Source: Parvularcula sp. IMCC14364 (GTDB lineage Bacteria; Pseudomonadota; Alphaproteobacteria; Caulobacterales; Parvularculaceae). From it: DNA of 64,000 nt. The DNA is taken from positions 3,297,118-3,361,117 of the forward strand of contig NZ_CP132334.1 in the NCBI RefSeq assembly GCF_030758415.1. Reading direction: 5' to 3'. Shown here piece by piece: positions 7,913 to 17,415 of the stretch. The notes under the pieces are model-generated. The model worked only from the letters and a program-made list of their open reading frames with translations, did not search any database and was not told the origin of the DNA. A program made the translations under genes and the position numbers. The number at the start of each line of letters is the position of its first letter. Position 1 is the stretch's first letter.

Positions 7913-10045
7913 TTACTCTTCCTCACCGTCTTCTTCTTCGGTAATTTCCTTGCCAGTGTCCTGATCCACAATCTTCATGGACAGGCGCACCTTGCCGCGA
8001 TCATCAAAGCCAAGAAGTTTGACGAAAACTTCATCGCCCTCTTTGACCACGTCAGTTGTCTGTTTGACTCGCTCGGCTTTAAGTTGCGAAATGTGTACCA
8101 GACCATCACGCGAGCCGAAGAAGTTGACGAACGCACCGAAGTCCATCGTCTTGACAACTTTGCCTTTGTAGATCTCGCCAACTTCAGGTTCGTCAACAAT
8201 CGCCTTGATGCGGGCGATGGCATCATCAATACTTGCCTTGTCGCTGGACGCAATCTTGATGATACCTTCATCATCAATATTCACCTTCGCACCAGACAGT
8301 TCGACAATCTCGCGGATTACCTTGCCGCCTGTACCAATGACTTCACGGATTTTGTCTGTTGCAATCTGCATGGTTTCAATGCGCGGGGCGAATTCACCGA
8401 CTTCCGTACGGGAATCAGTAATTGCCTTGCCCATCTCACCAAGAATGTGATTGCGGCCCTCATGTGCCTGGGCCAAAGCCGTTTTCATGATTTCCTCGGT
8501 GATGCCGGCAATCTTGATATCCATCTGCAGGGACGTGACACCAGCTTCCGTACCGGCAACCTTGAAGTCCATATCACCAAGGTGGTCTTCGTCACCCAGA
8601 ATGTCCGAGAGCACTGCGAAGCGCTCGCCCTCAAGAATGAGCCCCATGGCAATGCCGGCAACGGCGCGTTTGATTGGTACACCAGCATCCATCAGAGCAA
8701 GCGATGCCCCACAAACAGTCGCCATGGAAGACGAGCCATTGGACTCGGTGATCTCGGAGACAAGACGCAGAACATAAGGAAACTCTTCTGCTGGTGGCAG
8801 GACAGCGCGTACTGCGCGCCATGCCAGCTTCCCGTGACCAACTTCACGGCGGCCCACGCCACCCATCCGACCAGTCTCGCCCACAGAATATGGCGGGAAG
8901 TTGTAATGCAAAAGGAAGCTTTCCTTGTACGTTCCTTCCAGCGCGTCAATGAACTGTTCATCATCGGCTGTACCAAGAGTGGCCACAACGATGGCTTGCG
9001 TTTCGCCGCGTGTGAACAGGGCAGATCCGTGCGTGCGCGGTAATACACCAACCTCGGAAAGGATCGGCCGCACGGTTTTGGTGTCGCGCCCGTCGATACG
9101 CTCGCCGGTATCAAGAATACCGTTACGAACAATGTCGCTCTCGACTGACTTCAAAAGGCCTGCGACGATGCTGCGGTCGATAGTGACCTCGGCTTCTTCG
9201 TCACAGAGGGTTTCAAAAACCTTGTCTTTGGTCGCAGCGATTTTCTCCTGACGGACCATCTTCTCTTTCTCGCCATAGGCCTCACGCAGACCAGCCTCAG
9301 CCAGCTCGCGCACCTGACCCTCAAAGTCAGAGTAGTCTGCAGGTTTATAGTCCCAGGGCTCTTTGGCGGATTCTTCTGCCAGCGAAATAATCAAGCCAAT
9401 GACTTCCTGTGCAGATTTATGCCCGGCCATGACAGCCCCGAGCATCACATCTTCAGAGAGTTCCTTGGCTTCTGACTCAACCATCATCACCGCGTCATTG
9501 GTACCCGCCATCACGAGATCAAGGTCAGTATCTGCCATCTCGTCGAGTGTTGGGTTGATCTTGTAGTTGCCATCGACATAGCCAACACGTGCAGCGGCAA
9601 TCGGCCCCATGAACGGCAGGCCGGAAATGGTCAGTGCCGCAGAGGCTGCAACCATCGCGACCACATCAGGGTCATTTTCCATGTCATGGCTCATCACGGT
9701 ACAGACGACCTGTACTTCATTCTTGAAGCCGGAGACAAACAGCGGACGGATCGGCCGGTCAATCAGACGGGAAACAAGTGTTTCTTTCTCTGTCGGGCGA
9801 CCTTCACGCTTGAAAAAACCGCCTGGAATTTTACCGGCGGCGTAAGTTTTTTCCTGATAATTCACGGTCAGGGGGAAGAAGTCTTGCCCGGGCTTTTGCT
9901 CGCGCTGCCCAACGACAGTCGCCAGCACGGTTGTCTCGCCATAAGTGGCAAGCACGGCACCGTCAGCCTGGCGGGCAATACGCCCGGTTTCGAGGGTCAG
10001 CGTCCGGCCAGCCCATTCCATGGATTTACGAGTTATAGTGAACAT
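7913..10045 (-). CDS. pnp: Polyribonucleotide nucleotidyltransferase (PNPase)
   Basis: A 710-residue protein with the full PNPase layout: two RNase PH-like domains (about 1-210 and 310-540), a helical linker between them, a KH domain ([16 protein letters not shown], near residue 560) and an S1 domain ([20 protein letters not shown]). An acidic tail ends in EEEDGEEE. PNPase degrades RNA 3'-to-5' by phosphorolysis and is a core degradosome enzyme. The gene follows rpsO on the same strand, the classic pairing. The 150-bp leader contains small inverted repeats (for example GGGGAT/ATCCCC at 10097-10109). In E. coli the pnp leader is the target of RNase III and PNPase autoregulation; here that is inference. 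Confidence 0.97.
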   Translation of the reverse strand: MFTITRKSMEWAGRTLTLETGRIARQADGAVLATYGETTVLATVVGQREQKPGQDFFPLTVNYQEKTYAAGKIPGGFFKREGRPTEKETLVSRLIDRPIRPLFVSGFKNEVQVVCTVMSHDMENDPDVVAMVAASAALTISGLPFMGPIAAARVGYVDGNYKINPTLDEMADTDLDLVMAGTNDAVMMVESEAKELSEDVMLGAVMAGHKSAQEVIGLIISLAEESAKEPWDYKPADYSDFEGQVRELAEAGLREAYGEKEKMVRQEKIAATKDKVFETLCDEEAEVTIDRSIVAGLLKSVESDIVRNGILDTGERIDGRDTKTVRPILSEVGVLPRTHGSALFTRGETQAIVVATLGTADDEQFIDALEGTYKESFLLHYNFPPYSVGETGRMGGVGRREVGHGKLAWRAVRAVLPPAEEFPYVLRLVSEITESNGSSSMATVCGASLALMDAGVPIKRAVAGIAMGLILEGERFAVLSDILGDEDHLGDMDFKVAGTEAGVTSLQMDIKIAGITEEIMKTALAQAHEGRNHILGEMGKAITDSRTEVGEFAPRIETMQIATDKIREVIGTGGKVIREIVELSGAKVNIDDEGIIKIASSDKASIDDAIARIKAIVDEPEVGEIYKGKVVKTMDFGAFVNFFGSRDGLVHISQLKAERVKQTTDVVKEGDEVFVKLLGFDDRGKVRLSMKIVDQDTGKEITEEEDGEEE

Positions 10046-10153
10046 ATTTTCGTTTCTTTCAATTCAGCAGATCGCCGGATTGCGACTGCCTTCAACGGGG
10101 ATGATCCCCTGATGCGTATCTGGCACCTGTTTTCAATATTGGGGAAGCAGATA

Positions 10154-10183
10154 CAAAAAAGCGGACTGCCATCAGTCCGCTTT
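10154..10183 (-). terminator. Intrinsic terminator/attenuator between rpsO and pnp
   Basis: On the minus strand an 8-bp GC-rich stem (10173-10180 with 10161-10168, 4-base loop) is followed by six T, 15 bp after the rpsO stop. By analogy with other bacteria it probably stops part of the rpsO transcripts while the rest read into pnp. Confidence 0.8.
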
Positions 10184-10197
10184 CAAAATGGCATTGC

Positions 10198-10467
10198 TTA
10201 ACGGCGCAATCCAAGCCGACTGATAAGCGACTGATATCGCTCCTCATCTTTGCCCTTCACGTAATCGAGAAGGCCACGACGCTGGGACACCATTTTGAGT
10301 AGGCCGCGACGTGAGTGGTTGTCTTTCTTGTGCTCCTTGAAATGCCCGGTCAGGTTGTTGATCCGCTCAGACAGGATCGCGATTTGTACTTCGGGGGAGC
10401 CTGTATCGCCGTCTTTGACAGCATATTCTTGAATGAGCGCAGATTTGCGCTCAGGGGAAATAGACAT
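10198..10467 (-). CDS. rpsO: 30S ribosomal protein S15
   Basis: The 89-residue length equals the family standard. Typical S15 stretches are visible: [40 protein letters not shown] and [20 protein letters not shown], ending in LGLRR. S15 binds 16S rRNA early in assembly of the 30S platform. It is followed by a terminator hairpin and pnp. The truB/rbfA genes often found upstream in other bacteria are replaced here by the valine catabolic gene mmsB, 137 bp away, so rpsO presumably has its own promoter in that gap. Confidence 0.97.
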   Translation of the reverse strand: MSISPERKSALIQEYAVKDGDTGSPEVQIAILSERINNLTGHFKEHKKDNHSRRGLLKMVSQRRGLLDYVKGKDEERYQSLISRLGLRR

Positions 10468-10604
10468 ATTTTTCTCCGCGAATGCCGGTTCGTTTCACTT
10501 TAGTATCCAGCCAGGGCATCGACCAGCCAAACAAGGTGCGAGCATATGGCGGAAAACCCGGCTGATTGCAAGCACCTGTTTGATGAGCGTGACCTGCACC
10601 CTCT

Positions 10605-11495
10605 TTACAGGGTACCTTTCAATAACTTCATCACACCGGAGAAGTCGAGGTCGTCCTTGTCGGCTGCTTCCATCATCGTATAGATTTGTGCGGCATGGCT
10701 GCCGAGCGGAATGGAGGCTTTCGCTCCTTCTGCGACGCCTTGGGCAAGGCGCAGGTCTTTCAGCATCATTGCTGTCGCGAAGCCCGGCTGATAGTCGCGG
10801 TTGGACGGGGCTGCCGGGACCGGCCCGGGGGCCGGGCAATAGGAGGTCATGGACCAGGACTGGCCGGAAGCTGTTGACGAGATGTCATAAAATGTCTGCG
10901 CATCCAGGCCGAGCTTCTCAGCAAGGTTGAAGGCTTCGCACGTGCCGATCATGGAGATCGCCAGCAGCATGTTGTTGCAGACTTTCGCCACCTGCCCATT
11001 GCCGGAGGCCCCGGCATGAAACACATTCTTGCCCATCACCTCAAGAAAAGGGCGGGCCATTTCGAAATGTTCTGCTGCGCCGCCGACCATAAATGTCAGT
11101 GTACCGGCTTCAGCTGCGGCCACACCACCGGAAACGGGTGCGTCTACTGCCGGATAGCCGCGCTCGACAGCGCCCTGTCCCAACGCCCGCGCTTCGTCCA
11201 CGGCGATGGTTGAGCAGTCAATCAGCAGGCTGCCTTTTTTCAGGTTCTGCGCCATATCTTCCATGTATATTTTTGCCACATGCTTGCCCGCCGGGAGCAT
11301 GGTGATAACAGCATCGACAGCGCTGGCGTCGAAGTCTTTCAGTGCGCCGTCCACAGAATTGCCGCCCTTGGCGACGTGGGCAGCGCGCAAGTCATCAGAA
11401 AGGTCGCAGCCATAGACGTCATGCCCTGCCTTGACGAGATTGGCGGCCATGCCAGAGCCCATATTGCCAAGGCCAATAAAAAGGATAGTGCTCAT
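10605..11495 (-). CDS. mmsB: 3-hydroxyisobutyrate dehydrogenase
   Basis: A 296-residue NAD-dependent beta-hydroxyacid dehydrogenase. The N-terminal Rossmann motif is FIGLGNMGSGMAANLVKAGH. The substrate-binding block is DAPVSGGVAAAEAGTL, and the catalytic Lys lies in GNGQVAKVCNNMLLA. It oxidises 3-hydroxyisobutyrate to methylmalonate semialdehyde in the valine pathway, which MmsA, encoded further upstream on the same strand, then converts to propionyl-CoA. Membership of this broad family alone would leave the substrate open, but the cluster with mmsA and the bkd genes makes the assignment strong. An SDR gene lies 30 bp upstream, so the two are probably co-transcribed. Confidence 0.92.
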   Translation of the reverse strand: MSTILFIGLGNMGSGMAANLVKAGHDVYGCDLSDDLRAAHVAKGGNSVDGALKDFDASAVDAVITMLPAGKHVAKIYMEDMAQNLKKGSLLIDCSTIAVDEARALGQGAVERGYPAVDAPVSGGVAAAEAGTLTFMVGGAAEHFEMARPFLEVMGKNVFHAGASGNGQVAKVCNNMLLAISMIGTCEAFNLAEKLGLDAQTFYDISSTASGQSWSMTSYCPAPGPVPAAPSNRDYQPGFATAMMLKDLRLAQGVAEGAKASIPLGSHAAQIYTMMEAADKDDLDFSGVMKLLKGTL

Positions 11496-11525
11496 GATCG
11501 TGCTCTCTCTAAGATTTGTGTTTTC

Positions 11526-12215
11526 TTACCAGGGATGTGTGCTGCCCATAAAATCAACGAAGTGGGCCCGCTCCGACGGTTTCAGCCCGGCGATGACCTG
11601 TTTCAGGCCTTTGGCGCTGTCCGCCGGTGAAACGGGTGCCTGTTTGCCGCCCATATCCGTCTGGACCCAACCAGGGTGCAGGGTGCCGACAGCGATGTCC
11701 TTTGGTTTCAGTTCAATCGCCATCAGGTTCATGGCCATATTCAGCGCTGCCTTGGAGGAGTTATAGGAATAACTGCCGAGAAAAGCATTGGCGTTGGAGG
11801 CCAGTTGCGATGAGATCGCGACGATGGTGCCTTTGGTTTTCTCCACATGCGGCAGGAAGGCTTCGCACGTGGCAACCGCACCAAAGAGATTGACCTCCAT
11901 CACCTCACGCCAGCTTTCATAGTCCAGCGCCCCTACGGTGCCCGGCATACCGCCACTTTCAGACCGGCCGGAAATGCCGGCATTGGCGATCACAAGGTCC
12001 ATCGGCGTTGTAATGTTCTCTGCCAGCTGACGGATCGCAGCGCGGTCTTTCACATCTAGGGCGTAATGGCTGACAGTTCCCGCGACAGCCTTCAGGTCAG
12101 TTGCGGACTCAAGGGCGCGCGCCGTGGCATGAACATGCCAGTCATCCTCGGCATACTGTCTTGCGAGTTCCAGGCCGATGCCGCGATTGGCTCCAGTAAT
12201 GAGAACGGATGGCAT
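11526..12215 (-). CDS. Short-chain dehydrogenase/reductase (C-factor-like SDR)
   Basis: A 229-residue classical SDR with the cofactor motif TGANRGIG at the N-terminus, NAG in the fold-stabilising strand (VIANAGISG) and the catalytic Ser and Tyr-x3-Lys (AISSQ; YNSSKAALNMA). The C-terminus has LHPGWVQTDMGG, common in the CsgA/C-factor-like subgroup. The substrate cannot be read from the sequence. It sits between a TA module (10 bp upstream) and mmsB (30 bp downstream) within a valine degradation cluster; it may take part in branched-chain catabolism or simply share the transcript. Confidence 0.85.
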   Translation of the reverse strand: MPSVLITGANRGIGLELARQYAEDDWHVHATARALESATDLKAVAGTVSHYALDVKDRAAIRQLAENITTPMDLVIANAGISGRSESGGMPGTVGALDYESWREVMEVNLFGAVATCEAFLPHVEKTKGTIVAISSQLASNANAFLGSYSYNSSKAALNMAMNLMAIELKPKDIAVGTLHPGWVQTDMGGKQAPVSPADSAKGLKQVIAGLKPSERAHFVDFMGSTHPW

Positions 12216-12225
12216 AAGGCGCTCC

Positions 12226-12639
12226 TTAACATTTTGTTGCGAGCAGATATCCCTGTTTAGCGTAATTCAAGAGATTTCTGTCTCTGGTGATGAGCATATA
12301 TCCATTTTGACGTGCTGTGGCTGCAATTATCCTGTCTGCGGGATCTCCATTGATATTGCCGGGAAGGGAGGATGAGGTGACGAGCAGTTCCCAACTCATT
12401 TCGACCCAGGAAAACTTGGCTTGTGCAATAAATTGACGCAGCCACTCTTTTGGTTCGAGTGTTGACGGTAATTTTCCTTTGCTGTGCAACATACCGATTT
12501 CCCAGGCGCTGATTGGTGAAACACACACAGGGAGCTTAGCTTCCCAAGCCTCGGCAATCACATCGAGGGCTTTTATTTCGACAGCCTCTTTGTTGGCTAG
12601 CCAGATGAGTGCGCACGTATCCAGAAGCACGCCGCTCAC
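12226..12639 (-). CDS. PIN-domain toxin (VapC-like ribonuclease)
   Basis: A 137-residue PIN domain protein. All four acidic active-site positions are present: Asp in LLDTCALIWL, Glu in ISAWEIGML, Asp in DPADRIIAAT and Asp in LITRDRNLL. This subgroup (PIN_Sll0205-like) usually forms the toxin of type II TA pairs and cleaves RNA. The start is taken as GTG at 12639, because that codon overlaps the stop of the upstream antitoxin gene (TTGTGA), a typical coupling; the ATG at 12663 lies inside that gene. Base composition looks more AT-rich than the flanking mms genes. The stop lies 10 bp before the SDR start, so TA transcription probably runs on into the SDR gene. Confidence 0.85.
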   Translation of the reverse strand: MSGVLLDTCALIWLANKEAVEIKALDVIAEAWEAKLPVCVSPISAWEIGMLHSKGKLPSTLEPKEWLRQFIAQAKFSWVEMSWELLVTSSSLPGNINGDPADRIIAATARQNGYMLITRDRNLLNYAKQGYLLATKC

Positions 12640-13079
12640 AAGCGCCCCTCTTCTGCATCCCATACCTCGCCGGTTGGGCTGGTGAGGTCAGTTTCAGGCG
12701 TAACACGCACTACGAATTCCATCTTGCCGTAAAAAGACGCGATGTATTCCTTGCCGGACATTGTCTCCTGTCCATAATCAGATTTTTGCTCTTCGTTGCC
12801 ACCACCGTGATTACTTTCAAGCGCACCGTTGTTGTCTTCCCTTTTGGTGAAAACAAGGTGCTTGGAGGCCATGTCAACTTTTGCAGTTTTATATCCGGCT
12901 GCCAGCCAAGCATGTGTAATGACACTGTTGGACGGATTGTTCGACCACCATGGACGGTGCTTGTAAGCTGAGGCGGGTAACTTTTCTCCAACAAGCTGTT
13001 CAATTTCCTCAAAAGTCATGGGGATTGTGAGGGCGCCGGTGCGTTCCAGGTAATCTTGGAGAGGGGCATATTTAGACAT
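12636..13079 (-). CDS. Putative antitoxin with DUF7662-like N-terminal domain
   Basis: A 147-residue protein starting at ATG 13079, with AAAGGA six bases upstream. Residues 1-75 resemble the small domain annotated as DUF7662 (KYAPLQDYLERTG, TFEEIEQLVGEKLPASAYKH, RPWWSNNPSN, HAWLAAGYKTAKVDMASKHL, VFTKR); the domain name is from memory. A polar linker (about 76-105) and a short C-terminal segment (FYGKMEFVVRVTPETDLTSP) follow, which could wrap the toxin as antitoxin tails do. It directly precedes and overlaps the PIN toxin gene, has its own promoter and operator, and so fills the antitoxin position. I see no AbrB, MetJ or Phd fold. Function is inferred from position only. Confidence 0.65.
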   Translation of the reverse strand: MSKYAPLQDYLERTGALTIPMTFEEIEQLVGEKLPASAYKHRPWWSNNPSNSVITHAWLAAGYKTAKVDMASKHLVFTKREDNNGALESNHGGGNEEQKSDYGQETMSGKEYIASFYGKMEFVVRVTPETDLTSPTGEVWDAEEGRL

Positions 13080-13092
13080 GAAACATCCTTTC

Positions 13093-13110
13093 AGGTTTGC
13101 GCTCAAACCT
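13093..13110. promoter_or_regulatory. Inverted repeat operator of the TA module
   Basis: AGGTTTG, four bases, CAAACCT: a perfect 7-bp inverted repeat that abuts the -10 element of the TA promoter and ends 13 bp before the antitoxin start. Its position suits autorepression by the antitoxin or TA complex. Confidence 0.6.
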
Positions 13111-13138
13111 AAATAGGTATAACTTAGGCTACTGTCAA
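13110..13138 (-). promoter_or_regulatory. Sigma-70-type promoter of the TA module
   Basis: On the minus strand TTGACA (13138-13133), a 17-bp spacer and TATTTA (13115-13110) form a near-consensus promoter. It lies 31 bp upstream of the antitoxin ATG and 15 bp after the mmsA stop. Confidence 0.7.
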
Positions 13139-13152
13139 TAAAAAGTTACTAA

Positions 13153-14646
13153 CTATTTCATTGTCGGGATGACAAAGTCTGAGCCTTGCACATCCTCTGG
13201 CCAGCGTTGTGTGACCGTTTTGATTTTAGTCCAGAACTTCACGCCCTCTGGCCCGTGCTGGTTGGTGTCGCCAAAGGAGGAGCGTTTCCAGCCGCCGAAT
13301 GTATGATAGGCGAGCGGGACAGGAATTGGCACATTGATGCCGACCATGCCGACATTGACACGTGCTGCAAATTCGCGCGCAGCATCTCCATTCCGTGTGA
13401 AGATGGCAACACCATTGCCATATTGATGATCTGAGGGCAGCGCGACAGCTTCCTCGAAAGTCTTGGCTCTGGCGATCTGTAATACCGGGCCAAAGATTTC
13501 TTCCTTGTAGGACGTGTGCTCCGGCTTTGCGTGGTCAAGCAATGTGCCGCCCATGAAGAAGCCGTTTTCATACCCCTGGAGTGAGAAATCCCGGCCATCA
13601 ATCACAAGTTCCTGTCCTTCATCTATAGCCATCTGGATATAGTTGGCGACCCGGTCCCTGTGGGCGGCGGTGACGAGGGGGCCAAGATCGGAATCTTCTG
13701 ACAGGGACGGGCCGATTTTCAGCGCTTCCACTTTTGGCTTTAGCATATCGACCAGCCTGTCAGCCGTTTCCTCACCAACTGGAACAGCCACAGGTGTGGC
13801 CATGCAGCGCTCGCCAGCTGATCCGTAGGCGGAGCCGATAAGCTGGTTGACGGCATTTTCCATGTCTGCATCCGGCAGGATGATCATGTGGTTCTTGGCG
13901 CCGCCGAAAGCCTGCACGCGCTTGTTGCGCGCGGCACCCTCGGAATAGATATATTGTGCGATATCAGAGGAGCCAACAAAGCTGATCGCCTCAACGCGTG
14001 GGTCCTGAATGAGGGTGTCTACAGCTTCCTTGTCGCCATTAACAACATTCAGCACACCTTCCGGCGCGCCTGCCTCCATCATTAGTTCGGCAAGGCGCAA
14101 GGGCACTGAAGGGTCACGCTCGGATGGCTTGTTCACGAATGTGTTGCCGCAGGCGATGGCAACCCCAAACATCCACATGGGGATCATGGCTGGAAAGTTG
14201 AATGGCGTGATGCCAGCGCAAACACCAAGAGGCTGGCGCATGGAGTAAAGATCAATGCCCGGGCCGGCTCCTTCCGTATACTCACCCTTCTGCAGGTGCG
14301 GAATACCGCAGGCAAACTCGATCACTTCCAGGCCACGCTGCACGTCGCCTCTCGCATCTGGCAGGGTTTTGCCATGCTCGGCGGAAAGCATCTTGGCGAG
14401 GTTATCCATGTCCTTCTCAACCAGCGCCTTGAAGTTGAACATGACGCGGGCCCGGCGCTGCGGGTTGACTTTAGACCATGCGGGGAAAGCTTTTGCTGCG
14501 GCATCTATTGCCTTGGTCACATCATCCGAACTGGCCAGGAGCGTTTGTGCCTGTACGTCGCCTGTGGTCGGGTTAAAGACATCATGTCGGCGAGATGAGC
14601 TGCCATCCGTGTGGTTGCCATTGATAAAGTGTCCGAGTGTTTTCAT
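13153..14646 (-). CDS. mmsA: Methylmalonate-semialdehyde dehydrogenase (CoA-acylating)
   Basis: A 497-residue aldehyde dehydrogenase of the MmsA subfamily. It begins LGHFINGNHTDGSSSRRHDVFNPTTG, of which FINGNH and VFNPTTG are typical. The cofactor region (TPFNFPAMIPMWMFGVAIAC), the catalytic Cys (GSAGERCMATPVAV) and the subfamily C-terminus (WPEDVQGSDFVIPTMK) are all present. It converts methylmalonate semialdehyde to propionyl-CoA, CO2 and NADH in valine (and thymine) breakdown, without needing biotin. It follows the thiolase gene after 130 bp and precedes the TA module. In a standard cluster mmsB would lie next to it; here the TA pair and an SDR gene separate the two. Confidence 0.95.
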   Translation of the reverse strand: MKTLGHFINGNHTDGSSSRRHDVFNPTTGDVQAQTLLASSDDVTKAIDAAAKAFPAWSKVNPQRRARVMFNFKALVEKDMDNLAKMLSAEHGKTLPDARGDVQRGLEVIEFACGIPHLQKGEYTEGAGPGIDLYSMRQPLGVCAGITPFNFPAMIPMWMFGVAIACGNTFVNKPSERDPSVPLRLAELMMEAGAPEGVLNVVNGDKEAVDTLIQDPRVEAISFVGSSDIAQYIYSEGAARNKRVQAFGGAKNHMIILPDADMENAVNQLIGSAYGSAGERCMATPVAVPVGEETADRLVDMLKPKVEALKIGPSLSEDSDLGPLVTAAHRDRVANYIQMAIDEGQELVIDGRDFSLQGYENGFFMGGTLLDHAKPEHTSYKEEIFGPVLQIARAKTFEEAVALPSDHQYGNGVAIFTRNGDAAREFAARVNVGMVGINVPIPVPLAYHTFGGWKRSSFGDTNQHGPEGVKFWTKIKTVTQRWPEDVQGSDFVIPTMK

Positions 14647-14776
14647 GTCCGCTTCCTCCGTATATTCATTTTATCATGCCGGGGCCTTGAAGGGCATTAT
14701 CCGGAACTGTCATTCAGCCTCTGGTATCATGGGCCGGTTTTGCCCGTAGCAGGTCCAACGCTGTCGTGATGATATT

Positions 14777-15970
14777 TTAGGCTGCAAGTTCGAACGCCAT
14801 GGCGGTTGCTTCACCGCCGCCAATGCAGAGCGAGGCAACGCCTGTTTTCAAACCGCGTTTTTGCAAGGCATTCAGCAGGGTAACAATAATGCGTGCCCCT
14901 GATGCACCAATCGGGTGGCCCAGGGCACAGGCGCCGCCATTGACGTTGATCTTTTCATGCGGGATCGACAGTTCCTGCATCGCCGCCATGGGCACCACAG
15001 CAAAGGCTTCGTTCACTTCGAACAGGTCCACATCGCCGACGCCCCACTCGAGGTCTTTCATCACATCATCAATCGCCTGCACTGGCGCAGTCGTGAACCA
15101 GGCTGGCTCTTGTGCGTGACTGCTCTGCGCGAGCACTTTGGCAATGGGTTTCAGGCCACGGCGCGCTGCTTCTGACTGCCGCATCAGGACGATCGCTGCT
15201 GCCCCGTCAGAAATGGAAGAGGCATTTGCAGCCGTTACAGTGCCATCTTTCTTGAAGGCTGGTTTCAGGTTCGGGATTTTTTCAGGTCTTGCCTTTGCGG
15301 GCTGCTCGTCCTGTTCAATCGTATAGCTGCCTTTACGGGTCTCAACGGTGACAGGAATGATTTCATTTGCGAACTGCCCGCTTTCATGAGCAGAAACGGC
15401 GCGATTAAGGCTGGCAATGGCGTATTCATCCTGTGCTTCGCGTGTGAACTGGTATTTCTCAGCACACAGCTCAGCGAAAGACCCCATCAGGCCACCTTCA
15501 TAGGCATCTTCGAGGCCATCAAGGAACATGTGGTCTTTTGCTTCTGCGTGGCCAAGGCGAGCGCCTTCGCGCATTTTGGGCAAGATGTAGGGGGCGTTGG
15601 TCATGCTTTCCATGCCTCCGGCCACCCCAACGGTGACTGTGCCTGCGAGCAGGCTTTCCACCATCTGCATGGTGGTTTTCATCCCGGAGCCACACATTTT
15701 GTTCACCGTGGTGCACGGAACAGATTTTGGCAGGCCGGCCTTGATCGCTGCTTGCCGTGCTGGGGCTTGCCCCTGACCGGCGGGCAGGACGCAGCCCATC
15801 AGCACTTCATCAACTTCCTCTTCTTTCAATTCAGCCTGTTTGACGACCGCATGAATCGCTTTGGCCCCCAAGTCAGAGCAGGTCATGGGCGCAAACTCAC
15901 CCTGAAAGCCCGCCATCGGCGTGCGGCCCATGGCGACGACAACGATTGGATCATCTGTTGGCAGTTTCAT
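14777..15970 (-). CDS. Acetyl-CoA C-acetyltransferase (biosynthetic-type thiolase)
   Basis: A 397-residue type II thiolase with the nucleophilic Cys in NKMCGSGMKTTMQ, the active-site His in GGACALGHPIGASGARI and the second Cys in SLCIGGGEATAM. It condenses or cleaves acetyl-CoA units and can act in ketone-body, isoleucine or polyhydroxyalkanoate metabolism. Valine degradation itself needs no thiolase. Its place between the acyl-CoA dehydrogenase (25 bp upstream) and mmsA therefore suggests that the cluster also serves isoleucine or leucine breakdown, where thiolysis of 2-methylacetoacetyl-CoA or acetoacetyl-CoA is needed. The exact substrate is not readable. Confidence 0.92.
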   Translation of the reverse strand: MKLPTDDPIVVVAMGRTPMAGFQGEFAPMTCSDLGAKAIHAVVKQAELKEEEVDEVLMGCVLPAGQGQAPARQAAIKAGLPKSVPCTTVNKMCGSGMKTTMQMVESLLAGTVTVGVAGGMESMTNAPYILPKMREGARLGHAEAKDHMFLDGLEDAYEGGLMGSFAELCAEKYQFTREAQDEYAIASLNRAVSAHESGQFANEIIPVTVETRKGSYTIEQDEQPAKARPEKIPNLKPAFKKDGTVTAANASSISDGAAAIVLMRQSEAARRGLKPIAKVLAQSSHAQEPAWFTTAPVQAIDDVMKDLEWGVGDVDLFEVNEAFAVVPMAAMQELSIPHEKINVNGGACALGHPIGASGARIIVTLLNALQKRGLKTGVASLCIGGGEATAMAFELAA

Positions 15971-15995
15971 CTTGTCAGTCCTCTTCTCAAAAAAT

Positions 15996-17150
15996 CTATT
16001 TTCCGGCCTGATACGGCGCGAGTATCGAGCGGGCGATAATCAGCCGCATGACTTCATTCGCCCCTTCCAGAATCTGGTGTACACGAACATCACGCAGCAT
16101 CCGCTCCAGCGGATAATCGCCCAGATAGCCATAGCCCCCATGCATTTGCAGGGCCCGGTTGACCACATCAAACCCGGTGTCGGTCACGAAGCGCTTGGCC
16201 ATGGCGCAGAGCTTCGTTGCATCTTCTGTTTTCGCATCCAGTGCTGCGGCTGCACGATAAAGCAGCGTCCGGGCAGCTTCCAGCTCTGTGCCCATATCAG
16301 CGAGCGTGAACTGCAATGCCTGCTGCTCATTCAGGCGTTTGCCAAAAGCCTTGCGCTCGTTCGTATAATCCAAAGCCTGATCCAGTGCCGCCTGCGCCGT
16401 GCCAAGCGAGCAGGCGGCGATGTTAAGGCGACCGCCATCAAGACCCATCATGGCGAACTTGAACCCTTCGCCTTCGCTCCCGATCAGATTGCTGGCCGGG
16501 ATGCGGCAATTATCAAACGACACAATGGCGGTCGGCTGTGAATTCCAACCCATCTTGACCTCATTGGCCCCGAAAGAGAGCCCGGGCGTGTCTTTTTCCA
16601 CCAGCACAGCGGAAATCCCGCGCGGGCCGTCACCGCCAGTACGCACCATGACCAGATAAAGGTCACTGACGCCGGCGCCGGAAATAAAGGCTTTTGCGCC
16701 ATTCAGCACATAATCGTCACCGTCGCGCACTGCTTTGGTGCGCAGCGCTGCGGCATCGGAGCCAGAACCCGGTTCTGTCAGGCAATAGCTGGCGAGATAT
16801 TCCATGGAGGTGAGTTTCGGGCAGTATTTCTGGCGCAACTCTTCCGAGCCGAACCGGTCAATCATCCATGAAACCATGTTGTGAATGGAGATATAAGCTG
16901 CCGTTGACGTGCACCCTGCGGAGAGGGCTTCAAAGACAAGTGCTGCATCCAGTCTTGTAAGACCGCTGCCACCAACATCTTCTTGTGTATAAATACCGGC
17001 AAGCCCCAATTCTGCCGTCTGGCGGATCACATCGACTGGAAAATGCTTCTCGCGGTCCCATCTGGCGGCGTGCGGGGCCAGAGCTTCTTTGGCAAACCGC
17101 TGGGCCATTTCCTGAATGGCGGACTGTTCTTCAGAGAGGGTGAAATCCAT
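15996..17150 (-). CDS. Acyl-CoA dehydrogenase, probably isobutyryl-CoA/short branched-chain
   Basis: A 384-residue flavoprotein starting at ATG 17150 (MDFTLSEEQ); the longer reading from 17207 adds residues unlike the family. The FAD/substrate signature [18 protein letters not shown], the middle beta domain and the C-terminal [20 protein letters not shown] are present. The catalytic Glu lies in [13 protein letters not shown]. It introduces a double bond into acyl-CoA esters and passes electrons to ETF. Because it heads the minus-strand arm of the bkd/mms cluster, isobutyryl-CoA to methacrylyl-CoA is the likely step. It is divergent from bkdA1 across a 265-bp region. Confidence 0.9.
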   Translation of the reverse strand: MDFTLSEEQSAIQEMAQRFAKEALAPHAARWDREKHFPVDVIRQTAELGLAGIYTQEDVGGSGLTRLDAALVFEALSAGCTSTAAYISIHNMVSWMIDRFGSEELRQKYCPKLTSMEYLASYCLTEPGSGSDAAALRTKAVRDGDDYVLNGAKAFISGAGVSDLYLVMVRTGGDGPRGISAVLVEKDTPGLSFGANEVKMGWNSQPTAIVSFDNCRIPASNLIGSEGEGFKFAMMGLDGGRLNIAACSLGTAQAALDQALDYTNERKAFGKRLNEQQALQFTLADMGTELEAARTLLYRAAAALDAKTEDATKLCAMAKRFVTDTGFDVVNRALQMHGGYGYLGDYPLERMLRDVRVHQILEGANEVMRLIIARSILAPYQAGK

Positions 17151-17299
17151 GGGCAGGCTCTTTTCAGGCTGTCCGGTTCTGCGGGAACAGGTGCCCGCCC
17201 GGCACAAAATTACAGGATGAAACAGAAACTTATGTGCCCCCTAGAAAGGCGTGCTAAAACCATAAGTCAAGTCCTGCACACGGGCGGTTACCTTCCTCC

Positions 17300-17317
17300 A
17301 AAATCATCACGGATTTT
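17300..17317. promoter_or_regulatory. Inverted repeat in the divergent acd/bkd promoter region
   Basis: AAAATC, six bases, GATTTT: a perfect 6-bp inverted repeat roughly midway between the divergent acyl-CoA dehydrogenase and bkdA1 genes. It is a candidate binding site for a regulator of branched-chain catabolism (Lrp/BkdR type); no regulator gene is nearby. Short repeats of this size can be accidental. Confidence 0.3.
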
Positions 17318-17415
17318 AGGGGATGTTGCGAAAACCGTTGATTTATTTGCCGTTTTTGAGGGCTGATTTAGAATCTCTTTTCGGGCATGTTGCGCCCGAT
17401 CAAGCGGATGGAAAC

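Noticed and set aside
8084-9043. 319-codon frame opposite pnp
   Set aside because: Antisense shadow of a well-conserved PNPase gene.
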